Assembly (NCBI RefSeq): GCF_021347895.1
Contig: NC_067113.1
Span: forward strand, 40,401,474-40,465,473
Source of the DNA: Acanthochromis polyacanthus
Lineage: Eukaryota; Chordata; Actinopteri; Pomacentridae
Length of the DNA stretch: 64,000 nucleotides
Direction: 5' to 3'
In this document: piece by piece, positions 35,145-47,300 of the stretch
Layout: the number at the start of each line of letters is the position of its first letter
Numbering within the stretch: the stretch's first letter is position 1
The notes under the pieces: generated by a model
The model's database searches: none
What the model saw: the letters and a program-made list of their open reading frames with translations, nothing else
Told to the model about the DNA's origin: nothing
Program-made: the position numbers and the translations under genes

Positions 35145-35355
35145 TTGTACAAATGCAAATATTTTACATGACCTGAGGCACAGGTGCTACAAGAGAAAAC
35201 AATGAGCTCACTCATCACCACAAGGGGGCAGCGGCATGATTAGATGAAGTCCCATCCATGTAACAGCAGTCCAGAGCTCCAAATGTTCGGCCCCATGCGC
35301 GTTCTTATGGAAACAAATCTCCCTTTGTCTTACACGTCATCCGTCCTTTACAGGT

Positions 35356-38300
35356 TCAGAGGAAGTCGTACAGGTACTTCACAATGTCAAAGTTCACCGT
35401 CCTGGAAGATAAATCACACCGAGCACGTTCTCAGTGAAATAAACGTGTAAAGGTCACTTCTCTGGAATAATTCAGTCTCTGTCAGGGAAGTGGGTTAAGA
35501 GACAAACCCTCACGAACCTGGAAACGGCGCAGATGAAGTCCAGAGAAACGGCACATTTGTACTTGGGCGCGTCGAGCTGGTCGTCGTGGCTGACCTGAGT
35601 CAACAGCTGTAAGGTCACCAGAGAGGAAATCTAAACGGGGACGGAGAGAAAGCAACATGACTCTGTGCTCCACTTCTTCAAACACAGCTCCCCCGCTTTG
35701 ATGCCGAGGCAATAAGTGATGAAAGCCAGCTGCTCAGATATGGGTCGAGCCTAATTTCCTAAAACCGTTTCATGCTCGGGGCCATAAATAGATCTGTGTT
35801 TGGCCTCAGATCCCAAAACTCACGAACATACGGGTAGAAAACTCCGTTTATTAGGCTTGATTCAACACAGAATAGTGCTGCACTTACACATCGAAACTAA
35901 AACAAACATCCTTTAACATCCTCTGATTATTGCAGTGTAAACTCTTTTTCTTTTGCTTATCTGGCAAATGGGGGGAAAAGTGTGAAATTATTTTCCATAT
36001 TCTGTGGTTCCCTGAGGCTTCGGCTAACTTCAGGACTCTAAATCATAGAGAGAGAGACTTTACAGCGGGAATGAATGAGGGGCAACATTAGAGCACAAGG
36101 AGAGGAAAACGGTGGCGTTTAAGAGGGCAATCACAGGCAGAGATACACAAAGAAAACTAATGTTTTGGAGCACACAAATCCTCACAGATATCAAAGACAA
36201 CCCCCACTTTATCAGCAGATAAAGGCCACATCCTGAGGTAAAGAATGGTGATAAAAAATGTGAAAGAGTTCTTGATATAAGTGCAATCATGAGGCTCTTG
36301 TGCAAATGTTTTGATCATAGGACCATCGTTGCATCATTTATTATTGTGGGTGATTTTTGTGCAGTTTGTCCATGGGGCTGTTTTCACATTTTCCTGCTCG
36401 AGATGCAAAGTTTCCTCTTAACTTACCTGAAAAAAAAGCAAATCTATAATTCTCCAGTGCACATATTACACTGGAAAAAAATGCCCCTCTCAAGACAAGA
36501 AAAAAAACTTTTCTTCAAGAAACTTTTACTTTGAAAAAAGTGAAAAAAAAAATCTTTCTTGAAATAAGATGTGATATTTAGAATATTGAGATCTCAAAAT
36601 TAGCTGGGAAAACTTATTTTAAGCAACATTTTACCAGAATTGTCAAGCTTAGGTGTCCTAAAACAAGCTAAACCAGATATTTGCTTTCATGTAGCCTCCT
36701 AATTTGAGACGTATTAACCCTCCTGTTGTCTTCATTTACAGACATGAAAAAAATATTGTTTCCTTGTCTGAAAAAAAAAATCTGCCAAAAGTTCCCCAAA
36801 TTTCTGAAAATTTGCAAAACCTTCAGAAAGAAAACTCCAATAATTCCTTAAAAGTTTTATTTCAAAGAAAATTCTTGTAAATATTTTCCAAAAAAATGAG
36901 TAAAAATCTTCCAAAAAAAAATCCTAAAAATAACTTAAGTGATTCCATATGTATCAGTAAAACTTCTGATATTTTCTTTAAGAACATTCACCAAAAAATC
37001 AACCAAAATCCAGCGAATTTCGCTGGATTTTGGTTGATTTTTTGGTGAATGTTCTTAAGAAACATTTTTTAACATTTCTTTTTTCCACCAAAAAATGTTC
37101 AAAGATTTCCCAAAAATGCTGAAAATGTGGATATTAGAAGTTTCACTGTGAAAATATATATTTTCCCACATTTTCAAACTTTAAAACGGGTCAGTTTGAC
37201 CTGCAGAGCGACATGAGGGTTAAACTTAATTTGAGTTTTCTTGTAAAATTCAACTCAAAACAAGATAATTTCAAGATTGTTTGACGTAACAAGATATTTA
37301 GGACAGATTGTCTTAAAGCAAGTCCTTCCATCTTGCTGAAATGTTGCTTGTTAAGTGAATCTGAAATCAAGTAGGATGAGACATTTTGACTAAAAATAAG
37401 AGAAACAGGCTCGGTAAGATTGTGAGTTTTTGCAGTGTTGAGTTGGCTTTTCAGAGATTTATAAGGAAACATCTTATAAATAAAATGACAAAACATTCAC
37501 ACATTAATAAATTCTGTCCTTTTCAATACTGCAATTTTACCTTTTCATGTAAAAACCAAAGCAGACAAATTGTTTTTCGAAGAAGAAGCGTTTGAATCTC
37601 TTTAACCTCGTCTCAAGGACAGCTATCCTGATTGTTTAGTAAAATACGGTACAAAAGCAGCCGAATGCAACCTGAGAGAAGATGCTGGCCGTCGGTGCGA
37701 CTCTGCTGTCGACCACGCTGTAAAAAATGGCGAGCAAGCGGTCCAGAGGGAAGGGCTTCGGCCCCAGGAGGTGGTTACTCGTCTAGAGGAGACAAACAAA
37801 CATTATGCGAACAAGTTAAATCTAAATTTTATGTAAGACTGGTCAGTTTGGGGTAATTACCTTCTCATTCTTCTTCAAGAAGTTTGTTTTTCTGATTTTG
37901 CCGTGGTGCTGTTGGCAGAAACGGTGGATCATGTTCGTTAAAAGTCAAAACTAGTCATTAATATCCTTAATTATTATCAATAAAAATAATAAAACAACCT
38001 TTAGGAAGAAGCGTTTATCGGTGCGGGCAGGGTTATACGATGCCAGATAGGCAGCAATCAGCAGGAACTTGGAGTAAAAAGGCAGTTCAACGTGAGTGTG
38101 AGCTGATAAACCTTAAAATGAAAAGAGCAAACGCAACATATCAGCCTCCTTGTACACTTATATGCGCTGATATTCTGTCCACAGCACAGGGGAAAACTGT
38201 CACGGCAGCGTATCTGAACATCTGCTCTGTTGTACCTCTCAACGCTCCGGCTTCCTTCGCCTCCATCAGCTGCATCTGCTCCCACTGAAGACTGGAAAGA

Positions 38301-41300
38301 AGAACAAGAGGACGCCCAGAACAATCAGAGGCGTAATCACAGCGTACTTCATGAGCGTATTTATGCAAAGAGCTCAGACCTGGACACCTCCCGAAGGTAA
38401 ACCGTCTGCATGGCTTTCTTTAAATGTGGTTCGATGTTCCTCCACAGCTTGTGCGTGTCAGTCTCTTTCACTAAACACATGAAATAAAGCAGGATATTTT
38501 CCACTGAAGTGCAAAGAAAAATGTCAAACTAAAGCTGCACCGATCAATACTTTTTTTGCAACTAGTTTCCTTATATTCTACGGAGCATTTGGCCGATTTC
38601 CTCGTGTATTTACAGCCACAGCAGGCAGCTGTTCAGCAGAACATTCAATCAGCTGGTGGTTGAAGAACAAAGCCGAACATCAGGTGGCCGTAGTCCTGAT
38701 ATTTCATTCTTACGAGACCAAGAGGAGCACCAAACAGTGGCAAGAAAACAAAAGATTTAGTTGAGAATCAGCAACACGACGGGGAAGCCATGAGACGCCA
38801 TGCGGAGAAAGAACCGTGACAGGCCAGCTTTGACTTTTTGTTTTTAGAGGAGTGAGTTCACTTGACAGGAGCTTTTGGGTCCCGCACACCTCAAAATACT
38901 TTAATTCTGTCAGGATTACGAACCATTTCTTCCTGTGCATTTGGCATTTCAGGCTTTGACTGGCAAAAGGCACGAACTGGGCATAATACAGGGCGTCTCA
39001 AAAAAACCCAAAAACTGACATTTCACAGGTGAATGACGCTGGCAATTCTTCTTGGAATAACCTCAGATTTTCACAGAAAGTACAGAAACAGATGCAGATT
39101 TTATATTTTATTTTGGTTCGGTTTTCAGGTCGAGCCATTTTGCGTCTTGGAATCTGCTCCACACAGTCACCCAATGCAAAATTTGGAAAAACTTCACCAA
39201 CTGGCAAACAAATCTGGAAAAATTTAAAGAGGAAGGCTGCTTATTAAAGGATCTGGTAGACCATCATCAACATCAGCAGATTCCAAAATGACTTCTCTTT
39301 GGGAGTGAAAGGAAAACAGAACAAAAATAAAGCATTAAATGTAAAATTTTGATCCGTTTCTGTTCAATTTGTGAAAATCTGAGGTTATTTCAACAAGAAT
39401 TGCCAAAATCACTGGCCTGTGAAATGATGTCTAATTTTTTGGGACGCCCTGTATTTATTTATTTTTTGCTATTAGATGCTTGTTACCATCCTTGAAGACT
39501 TTCCAGGTTGAAAAAGACAACCTGTCTAGAAATCTGGCTTCACAGTCCTCAAGTGAACATCTACAACTGAAGGATGCTCTGCTTCTGGTGGATGTGGAAC
39601 AGACTAGTGTCACCATGACAACTTCACACAGCCAACGTTTTGTTTTCAGCTCGTTTCTCTGCGACCCAGAGACAAAAAAAAAAATCAAAACAGAAACAAC
39701 ATTAGCCAAACTTGCACTACATGCCTCTGGGTTTGCTGCTGACACATCCTCCGCAAATCCCTCCGTTTTCGAAACCGAGCTACAACACAACAACTCCACA
39801 GACCTTGCAGGACGATTAAACGTTAAAACAGCAGCGGCCGTCCTCCCTCCATGTCAACACTGCTCTCACACTGGACGAGCAAAACTGCATCTCCCTGTTG
39901 ATGTGCTCTGGTTGTTTGTTTGTCATTCTTTTTGTTTAAAAACAAAAGAGAAACGGGTCATTTTATGTGGTTTCAATTTCTTGTGATGGAAGATAGCCAC
40001 AAAACAACTTTCCATGAAAAAAATTAGAGCTCTAGCTCTATTAGTTCCAAACTTATGAGATCTTGATTTTTTTTAGAATTTGGATCTAAACCCACCCCCT
40101 AAATCCTCGCCTAGGATTTTGCACTATTTAACTGCTTATTTCTCAGCTTCTAGACATAATTGATGGCTGAAATTTGGCAGACAAGCTCACAGCAACCCTC
40201 TGACATCACATGTAGCCTCACAGCCTCCTAGCTACTCTCTGCAGACTACAGGAGCCTTCTAAAAATGCTAAAAATTAAGAAAAACACACTCGCGAGTAGG
40301 TTTTATGAGTCTAAAATTACTAGAAATGTTATAAATGTTGACCCAAGGACCGCTCTGTCCTATTCTAAACAAAAATGTATGATAACTTACAAAGTTGGAG
40401 ACTTCTGGGGGTATCATATAGAAAGATATGAGCTGCTAAAGTATGGACCCCACAAAAAGTGACCAATTTTGGCGAGGCCGGAAGGCGATGTGGCACAGGT
40501 GGTAGAGATCTATAAATTTGTAGAAAATATCTTCCATCATGCTACTACAAGCCTACAAAATTCCGGTTTGGTTTCTCTTCTCCTTCATTCAGGGATGATA
40601 ACCACGATCCACTGTGCGGCTCATTTTAAAACACATAAGGGTGAATTTAAATGCTGATCTATCTGCTAAATGAAAACACCCCTTCAGGCTTTACCTTTCC
40701 CTTCTTCCACGGGCTCACAGAACTTTGAGAAGTTGAGTGCGGCCTGTTGAGTACAGAAAACAAGAGAAATCAGCGGGAAAGACAGTCAAAGCAATAAAAA
40801 AAATCTGATAAAGTGGTTTTCTGACCAGGTGTCGCAGCTCTCTGAGGTCTCGACACGCCGAGTAAAAGACTCCCAGCAGGATGTGGATGTAGGAGGAGTA
40901 AAACTCAGCCGAGTATGAAGGGTGTCGGTCCTGGGACAAAATCTGCTGTAGCTCACCTAAAAGAGATTCACTGGGCTGTCAAACATCCCAAAATAAAAGC
41001 CGTGAAAAGAAAGTGCTGCCTCTCTAAAAGCAGCAACAGATTCTCACATATTAACCGCAATGTTCCACTCCCACAAAGAGCTGCTTTCAATGCAATATTC
41101 CTCCACAGCGGCTGCCTGAAGTGTTAGAGAAGAATCGCAGGTACAAATCTCACATCACACATGCAGTGTGGTGGAAGTGATTCGTGCAGCACGCGTGGTC
41201 ACGGTAATACCTTTGCTGTAGTCTGGGAAATGGAGCAGAAGCGGCTCAAAGCAGCCGGTGTTTGGTCTGAACTTGTCCCACGCGATTTCACTGAGCAGGA

Positions 41301-44300
41301 TGACGGTGACGTTGTCTCCAACCTGAGGAACAGATGCACGGATTTACAAATGTCTGATACGGTGGTTGCTTGGTCTAACAACTGGATTCGACACTTCAGT
41401 TTGGTGTCTCCATGGATACAGCCAGCTTGAATTTAAGTGTCCATAACTCGTGATTTGTGTCGAACCGATGAGTCGATCCGAACAAAATGACAGCAGAGAT
41501 TCTAATCAAGCAAAATGTGCCAAACAGTCAGTTTTTAGCTTCAGCGCTTTCCTTGTTCAGTTAATTTTTAATTGATCTGATGAGCATAACTGATCTCAGT
41601 GTCAATCTTTCAGTCAATAAATTACATTAAAATTAAAGTGAGCGTTAAAACAGCTACAAAATAACAAGCAAATGACATATGATGATGAAAAAATGAAGGC
41701 AGAGCGCATTATGTGAACAAATGTTGCTTAAAAAGGTAGCTATGCGTAATATGTTTGCCTGGGAACAAGATGCCGCCCCTCCAACCATTACAGTGAAAAC
41801 ACACTGCAAGTCACAACCCTACAAAACTGCACCAGAAATGTCCCATTTGTCTGGAGAGAGCAACGCCAGAAAAGCCAATTACTGTTCACAGGTGACAGCC
41901 TGAACCTGAAGCGCAGAACTTCAGCAGTGAGGATAATTACTCAGGCGCTGTCAGTGGGTTTTGACTGCTACCTTTTTTATACTTTAACAGTGCTAAACAA
42001 AATAGATTAGATGATATTTAGATATCTAATAGCAATTATTCTGACAAATATTGCAAAAACAACCGGATCTGAAGTGTTTTCTAGAAGTCAACCTTCAGTA
42101 TTCGTCGTCTAATGCTATCAGTTTAAAATGTGAGATGGAGCATTATTATACGAGACGCCATCAAAAGCGTGACCGTCACACAAAGACAACAAAGAGGAAG
42201 AATCTGGGGTGCCAATGAAATCAAAACTTGACAGATAACCTCCTTAAACAGCATTAATTTGTGACAGTTTGGTCAATATTTGTGCAATAATGCTGTCACT
42301 GAAATAAGAAATTCTCTTCAAAGATGCCTTTTACATTGAAGTGTTTGCACAAAGTTACTTTTTTAAAGTTGAATTCAACCTTTTTAATTTTTCCCCTTAA
42401 GGATATTGGCTATTAAACTGATACTACAGTTAAAAACTCTGGGAAGGATGCTCTGTATAATGCATATCATAAATTGTAGCCTTTGTTGAGTGGGCAACCC
42501 ATAAATAGGGTTATAGTCCCCGATGCAGTGGTTGTGGGTTCGAATCCATCCACATTTCCTGTCTCTCCACTGTCGTATATAATAAAGTCTAAAAAAAAAA
42601 ACTGTAGCTTTGGTGTTTGCATCCGGAGCATTTGCAACCTTTTCTCGTACGTTTTCCACTTCATACCACGGGCTGCATCATGTTCTGAGGTGCTGTAACC
42701 TACTCCATCTCTGCAGCTGCTCCCCTCTTAAGCGCTGACACACCAATCTTTCTCAGCTGAGGTGAAATGCAAAGCTACCAGTGCACCGCCGTGTTGAGAA
42801 CTGCAGCACGTGAACTCGTTTGGCTTCTGCACAAAAGACGTTTATCTATAAAAGTCCCACACTCCGGTTTTAATAAGCCTTGCTTTGTGTCATTAACAGT
42901 TACAAACCACAAACATATTCAGTTGATAATGGTACAACACAGAGAAAGACCCCAGAAATTAATCAAACAGTTGAAATCTTGCAGTTGATTAATTTTCGGA
43001 GGCAGTTTAAGTGCCGTTAAAGTGCCTTAAATTAAAAAAGCAATTATCTGAACGAGCTCCACACAGTGAGTTACCCTTGGAAGAAGAATGTGCAGATCGA
43101 TCCTCAGTATGGCAGAGAATCAGTGCACAACAACACAACATCTAAGCTACCGCTGGGTTGGCACTGACATTAAAACTCTGTCCTTACCTGCTAAAACGTT
43201 AAGCTGGGTGGTTGTACAACGCTTACGTTCAGTCGCTCTTTATTTTTTTTAACTCGGCAGGATCTGAAAAGTTAATCATTTGAATCTGTGCATGTCATAC
43301 CTCTCCTTCAAGTCAACCTCGTGGAGAAATTCTAATAAGCATCAGGGACACAGCAACTCTTCATTATCCTGTCACCCTTCACATGTGTGTAAATCTCCTT
43401 TCTAATTATCACTTCATAATCCCGTGTGGCAGCACCGAAGCAGCATGACGTTAAAAAAAGACAGATTCACTCACAAGCTACCTTTGAGCATTTAGCTCTC
43501 ACTGGAATAAATCTGAAATTATCGCATAAGTCTTGATGTCTTTAATTAAAATTCTATGAGTGGCAGCCTTCCTTCCTTCCCTCCATCAACATACATCCTT
43601 CCTTCCATCAACATACTTCCATCCTTCCTTCCTGCAACATACTTCCTTCCTTCCTTCCATCAACATACTTCCATCCTTCCTTCCTTCAACATACTTCCTT
43701 CCTTCCTTCCATCAACATACTTCCTTCCTTCCTTCAACATACTTCCTTCCTTCCTTCAATATACTTCCTTCCTTCCTTCCTTCCATCAACATACTTCCTT
43801 CCTTCCTTCCATCAACATACTTCCTTCCTTCCTTCAACATACTTCCTTCCTTCCTTCAACATACTTCCTTCCTTCCTTCAATATACTTCCTTCCTTCCTT
43901 CCTTCCATCAACATACTTCCTTCCTTCCTTCCATCAACATACTTCCTTCCTTCCTTCAACATACTTCCTTCCTTCCTTCAATATACTTCCTTCCTTCCTT
44001 CAATATACTTCCTTCCTTCCTTCCTTCCATCAACATACTTCCATCCTTCCTTCCTGCAACATACTTCCTTCCTTCCTTCCATCAACATACTTCCATCCTT
44101 CCTTCCTTCAACATACTTCCTTCCTTCCTTCCATCAACATACTTCCTTCCTTCCTTCAACATACTTCCTTCCTTCCTTCAATATACTTCCTTCCTTCCTT
44201 CCTTCCATCAACATACTTCCTTCCTTCCTTCCATCAACATACTTCCTTCCTTCCTTCAACATACTTCCTTCCTTCCTTCAATATACTTCCTTCCTTCCTT

Positions 44301-47300
44301 CCTTCCTGCAACATACTTCCTTCCTTCCTTCCATCAACATACTTCCTTCCTTCCTTCCATCAACATACTTCCTTCCTTCCTTCAACATACTTCCTTCCTT
44401 CCTTCAATATACTTCCTTCCTTCCTTCCTTCCATCAACATACTTCCATCCTTCCTTCCATCAACATACTTCCATCCTTCCTTCCATCAACATACTTCCTT
44501 CCTTCCTTCCATCAACATACTTCCTTCCTTCCTTCAACATACTTCCTTCCTTCCATCAACATACTTCCATCCTTCCTTCCATCAACATACTTCCTTCCTT
44601 CCATCAACATACTTCCATCCTTCCTTCCATCAACATACTTCCTTCCTTCCATCAACATACTTCCATCCTTCCTTCCATCAACATACTTCCTTCCTTCCTT
44701 CAACATACTTCCATCCTTCCTTCCTTCAACATACTTCCATCCTTCCTTCCTTCAACATACTTCCATCCTTCCTTCCATCAACATACTTCCATCCTTCCTT
44801 CCATCAACATACTTCCTTCCTTCCTTCAACATACTTCCTTCCTTCCTTCAACATACTTCCTTCCTTCCTTCAACATACTTCCTTCCTTCCTTCCTTCCAT
44901 CAACATACTTCCATCCTTCCTTCCACCAACATACTTCCTTCCTTCCTTCCTTCCATCAACATACTTCCATCCTTCCTTCCATCAACATACTTCCATCCTT
45001 CCTTCCTGCAACATACTTCCTTCCTTCCTTCCATCAACATACTTCCATCCTTCCTTCCATCAACATACTTCCTTCCTTCCTTCCATCAACATACTTCCTT
45101 CCTTCCTTCAACATACTTCCATCCTTCCTTCCTTCAACATACTTCCATCCTTCCTTCCATCAACATACTTCCATCCTTCCTTCCATCAACATACTTCCTT
45201 CCTTCCTTCCTTCAACATACTTCCTTCCTTCCTTCAACATACTTCCTTCCTTCCTTCCTTCCATCAACATACTTCCATCCTTCCTTCCATCAACATACTT
45301 CCTTCCTTCCTTCCATCAACATACTTCCATCCTTCCTTCCATCAACATACTTCCATCCTTCCTTCCTGCAACATACTTCCTTCCTTCCTTCCATCAACAT
45401 ACTTCCATCCTTCCTTCCATCAACATACTTCCTTCCTTCCTTCCATCAACATACTTCCTTCCTTCCTTCAACATACTTCCATCCTTCCTTCCTTCAACAT
45501 ACTCCCTCCTTCCTTCCTTCCTTCCATCAACATACTCCCTCCTTCCTTCCTTCCTTCCATCAACATCCTCCCTCCGTCCTTCCTTCCTTCCTTCCTTCCT
45601 TCCATCAACATACTTCCTTCCTTCCTTCCATCAACATACTTCCTTCCTTCCTTCCATCAACATACTCCCTCCTTCCTTCCTTCCTTCCTTCCATCAACAT
45701 CCTCCCTCCTTCCTTCCTTCCTTCCTTCCTTCCATCAACATCCTTCCTTCCTTCCTTCCTTCCTTATGAAAGAGCTCCACACACTCAGCTCAAGGTCATT
45801 CTCTACAAATGAAGCTCATCCAGTCCCCCTTCATCATCCTAACAGCGCAGCGACAACAACAACAGAGTGGCTCACTTGATAGATAACACAGAGCGCTTTC
45901 TCACCAATTCCTGAAGACGCAGGAGAGCAGGGAGGAGATTGGCATCGCTGTCTCTGAGAAGCTCGGCCTTTTCCATCACCTGAAAAATGCATATGTACAA
46001 TTCAGGGCTTTTTAAACATCCATACTGAGTAAAGCACAGATTGGGAACGGGCGTTTGTGTTTTAGGTTGCACCAAAAAACAAAAAAAGAACAAAAGATGA
46101 AGCCAAAACACTAGAATAAACCTCCACCTGTGCTGGCTGGAAATTACACTTATTTTCTTCAGGCTTATGCATCTGGAGCTTTGTTTAGCATCTATTTGCA
46201 TATGTTGTCACTGCTAATCGTGCATCATATCATCAAGAATAAACAATCTGACGTGCTGTGGAAGAGCAGTGCTGTTCTGGCAGAGCGTGAAGTGCACGGC
46301 GCTCACGATGTATCGCGTCTGTTTGGCGGGAGACTGCGAGCGCTGCTGCCTGTAGATGCGTACGAAGTCGGACAGGGAGGGACTGCGGGGCAGCAGCGAG
46401 GCGGCATCGCAGCCGAAGAAGGACAGCAGCACTCGTTCAAACAGCAACGCCACCGAGACGCATTCCACACAGCTGACGGCGGCGTGATGCAGCTGCAGAG
46501 GGAGGGAATGATGAAAGAAGGTCAGTTTGATGCCTGTGGAGGCGACGCACACCTTCACGTCAACCTTCTGCCTTTGCTTAAGCACGACAACCTGCACCGA
46601 ATGAAACGACAAGTTAAGTGTCACTGCAATAATGTGAAGCTAATTAATCAGCAAATAGAAGTTGTGCAGAACACATAAGCAAATAATTTTGAAAACTCAT
46701 CATTTCAGCCCTTTTTCTGAAACCAAATAATAAATACTTTCTGGTTGCTGCTTCTTTTTGGCTTTTATATTGAAGGAGAATAAGATTTGAAGGGGAGTTT
46801 TTTCACTGATTTTTGACATTTGTCGGCCAAATGATTGATTGTTTAATCAAAACATTGATATTTAATAATTACACATTACTTTGGGTCATTAGTTGCAGCC
46901 CTAGTTAGCTAGTTAGTTTGTATTTATAATTTCTCACATCCACATTGTGAGAAATTGTCTGATGGGACAAAACGGTTGACGGAACAAGCAAGAAGGTATT
47001 ATCAAACAACCATGACCTAAGAAAACAAATATTCAGCTGGCATAGAAAAGAAGGAAGTAAAGAGTGTTAGTAAAATGATCAGGAGGCTACCAGGTCATTG
47101 TTCTTAATGTATGTGGAACAAAAGACTTCCTGTACAGTTTTTCGTGACCGTTACTTATCTATTGCAGGTAAAAGTTAAGCGCAAAAGGATCAAAACAGCT
47201 TTTTTTTCTCTGACATCTTGCGATTCTAAGTCTAAATTTTAAAGCAGGAAAGGAAAAATACACCCAACACACATTCAAAGTATGTTAGCTTTGAGCGCTG

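Larger units (their letters stand above)
36473..37437. mobile_element. CACTGSAAAAA-ended element with a nested TTAA MITE, copy 2
   Basis: The left end CACTGGAAAAAAATGCCCCTCTC (36471) and the right end GTGAGTTTTTGCAGTG (to 37437) match the element at 31427-32240. It also carries the same inner TTAA MITE, but at another TTAA of the host element, after GCCTCCTAATTTGAGACGTA. It lies in the orc5 intron before the last two exons. Confidence 0.65.

Noticed and set aside
32598..35355. guca1b expected tail-to-tail with a guca1a gene
   Set aside because: Neither strand shows EF-hand exons between the GCAP gene and orc5, which argues against the guca1a identity.
42537..42547. tRNA gene, based on a perfect B box
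   Set aside because: No acceptor stem, D arm or anticodon arm could be folded around it; an A-tailed SINE fragment fits better.
43556..45812. Two overlapping forward ORFs of 737 and 750 codons
   Set aside because: They are the translation of a CTTC-rich minisatellite whose units lack stops in two frames; there is no start context, domain or intron structure, and they lie within an orc5 intron on the opposite strand.
46550..46606. Possible extra orc5 exon after GTTTCATTCGGTGCAG
   Set aside because: Adding it breaks the match to human ORC5 between the end of exon 2 and SCVEC; the acceptor at 46493-46494 gives an exact join.
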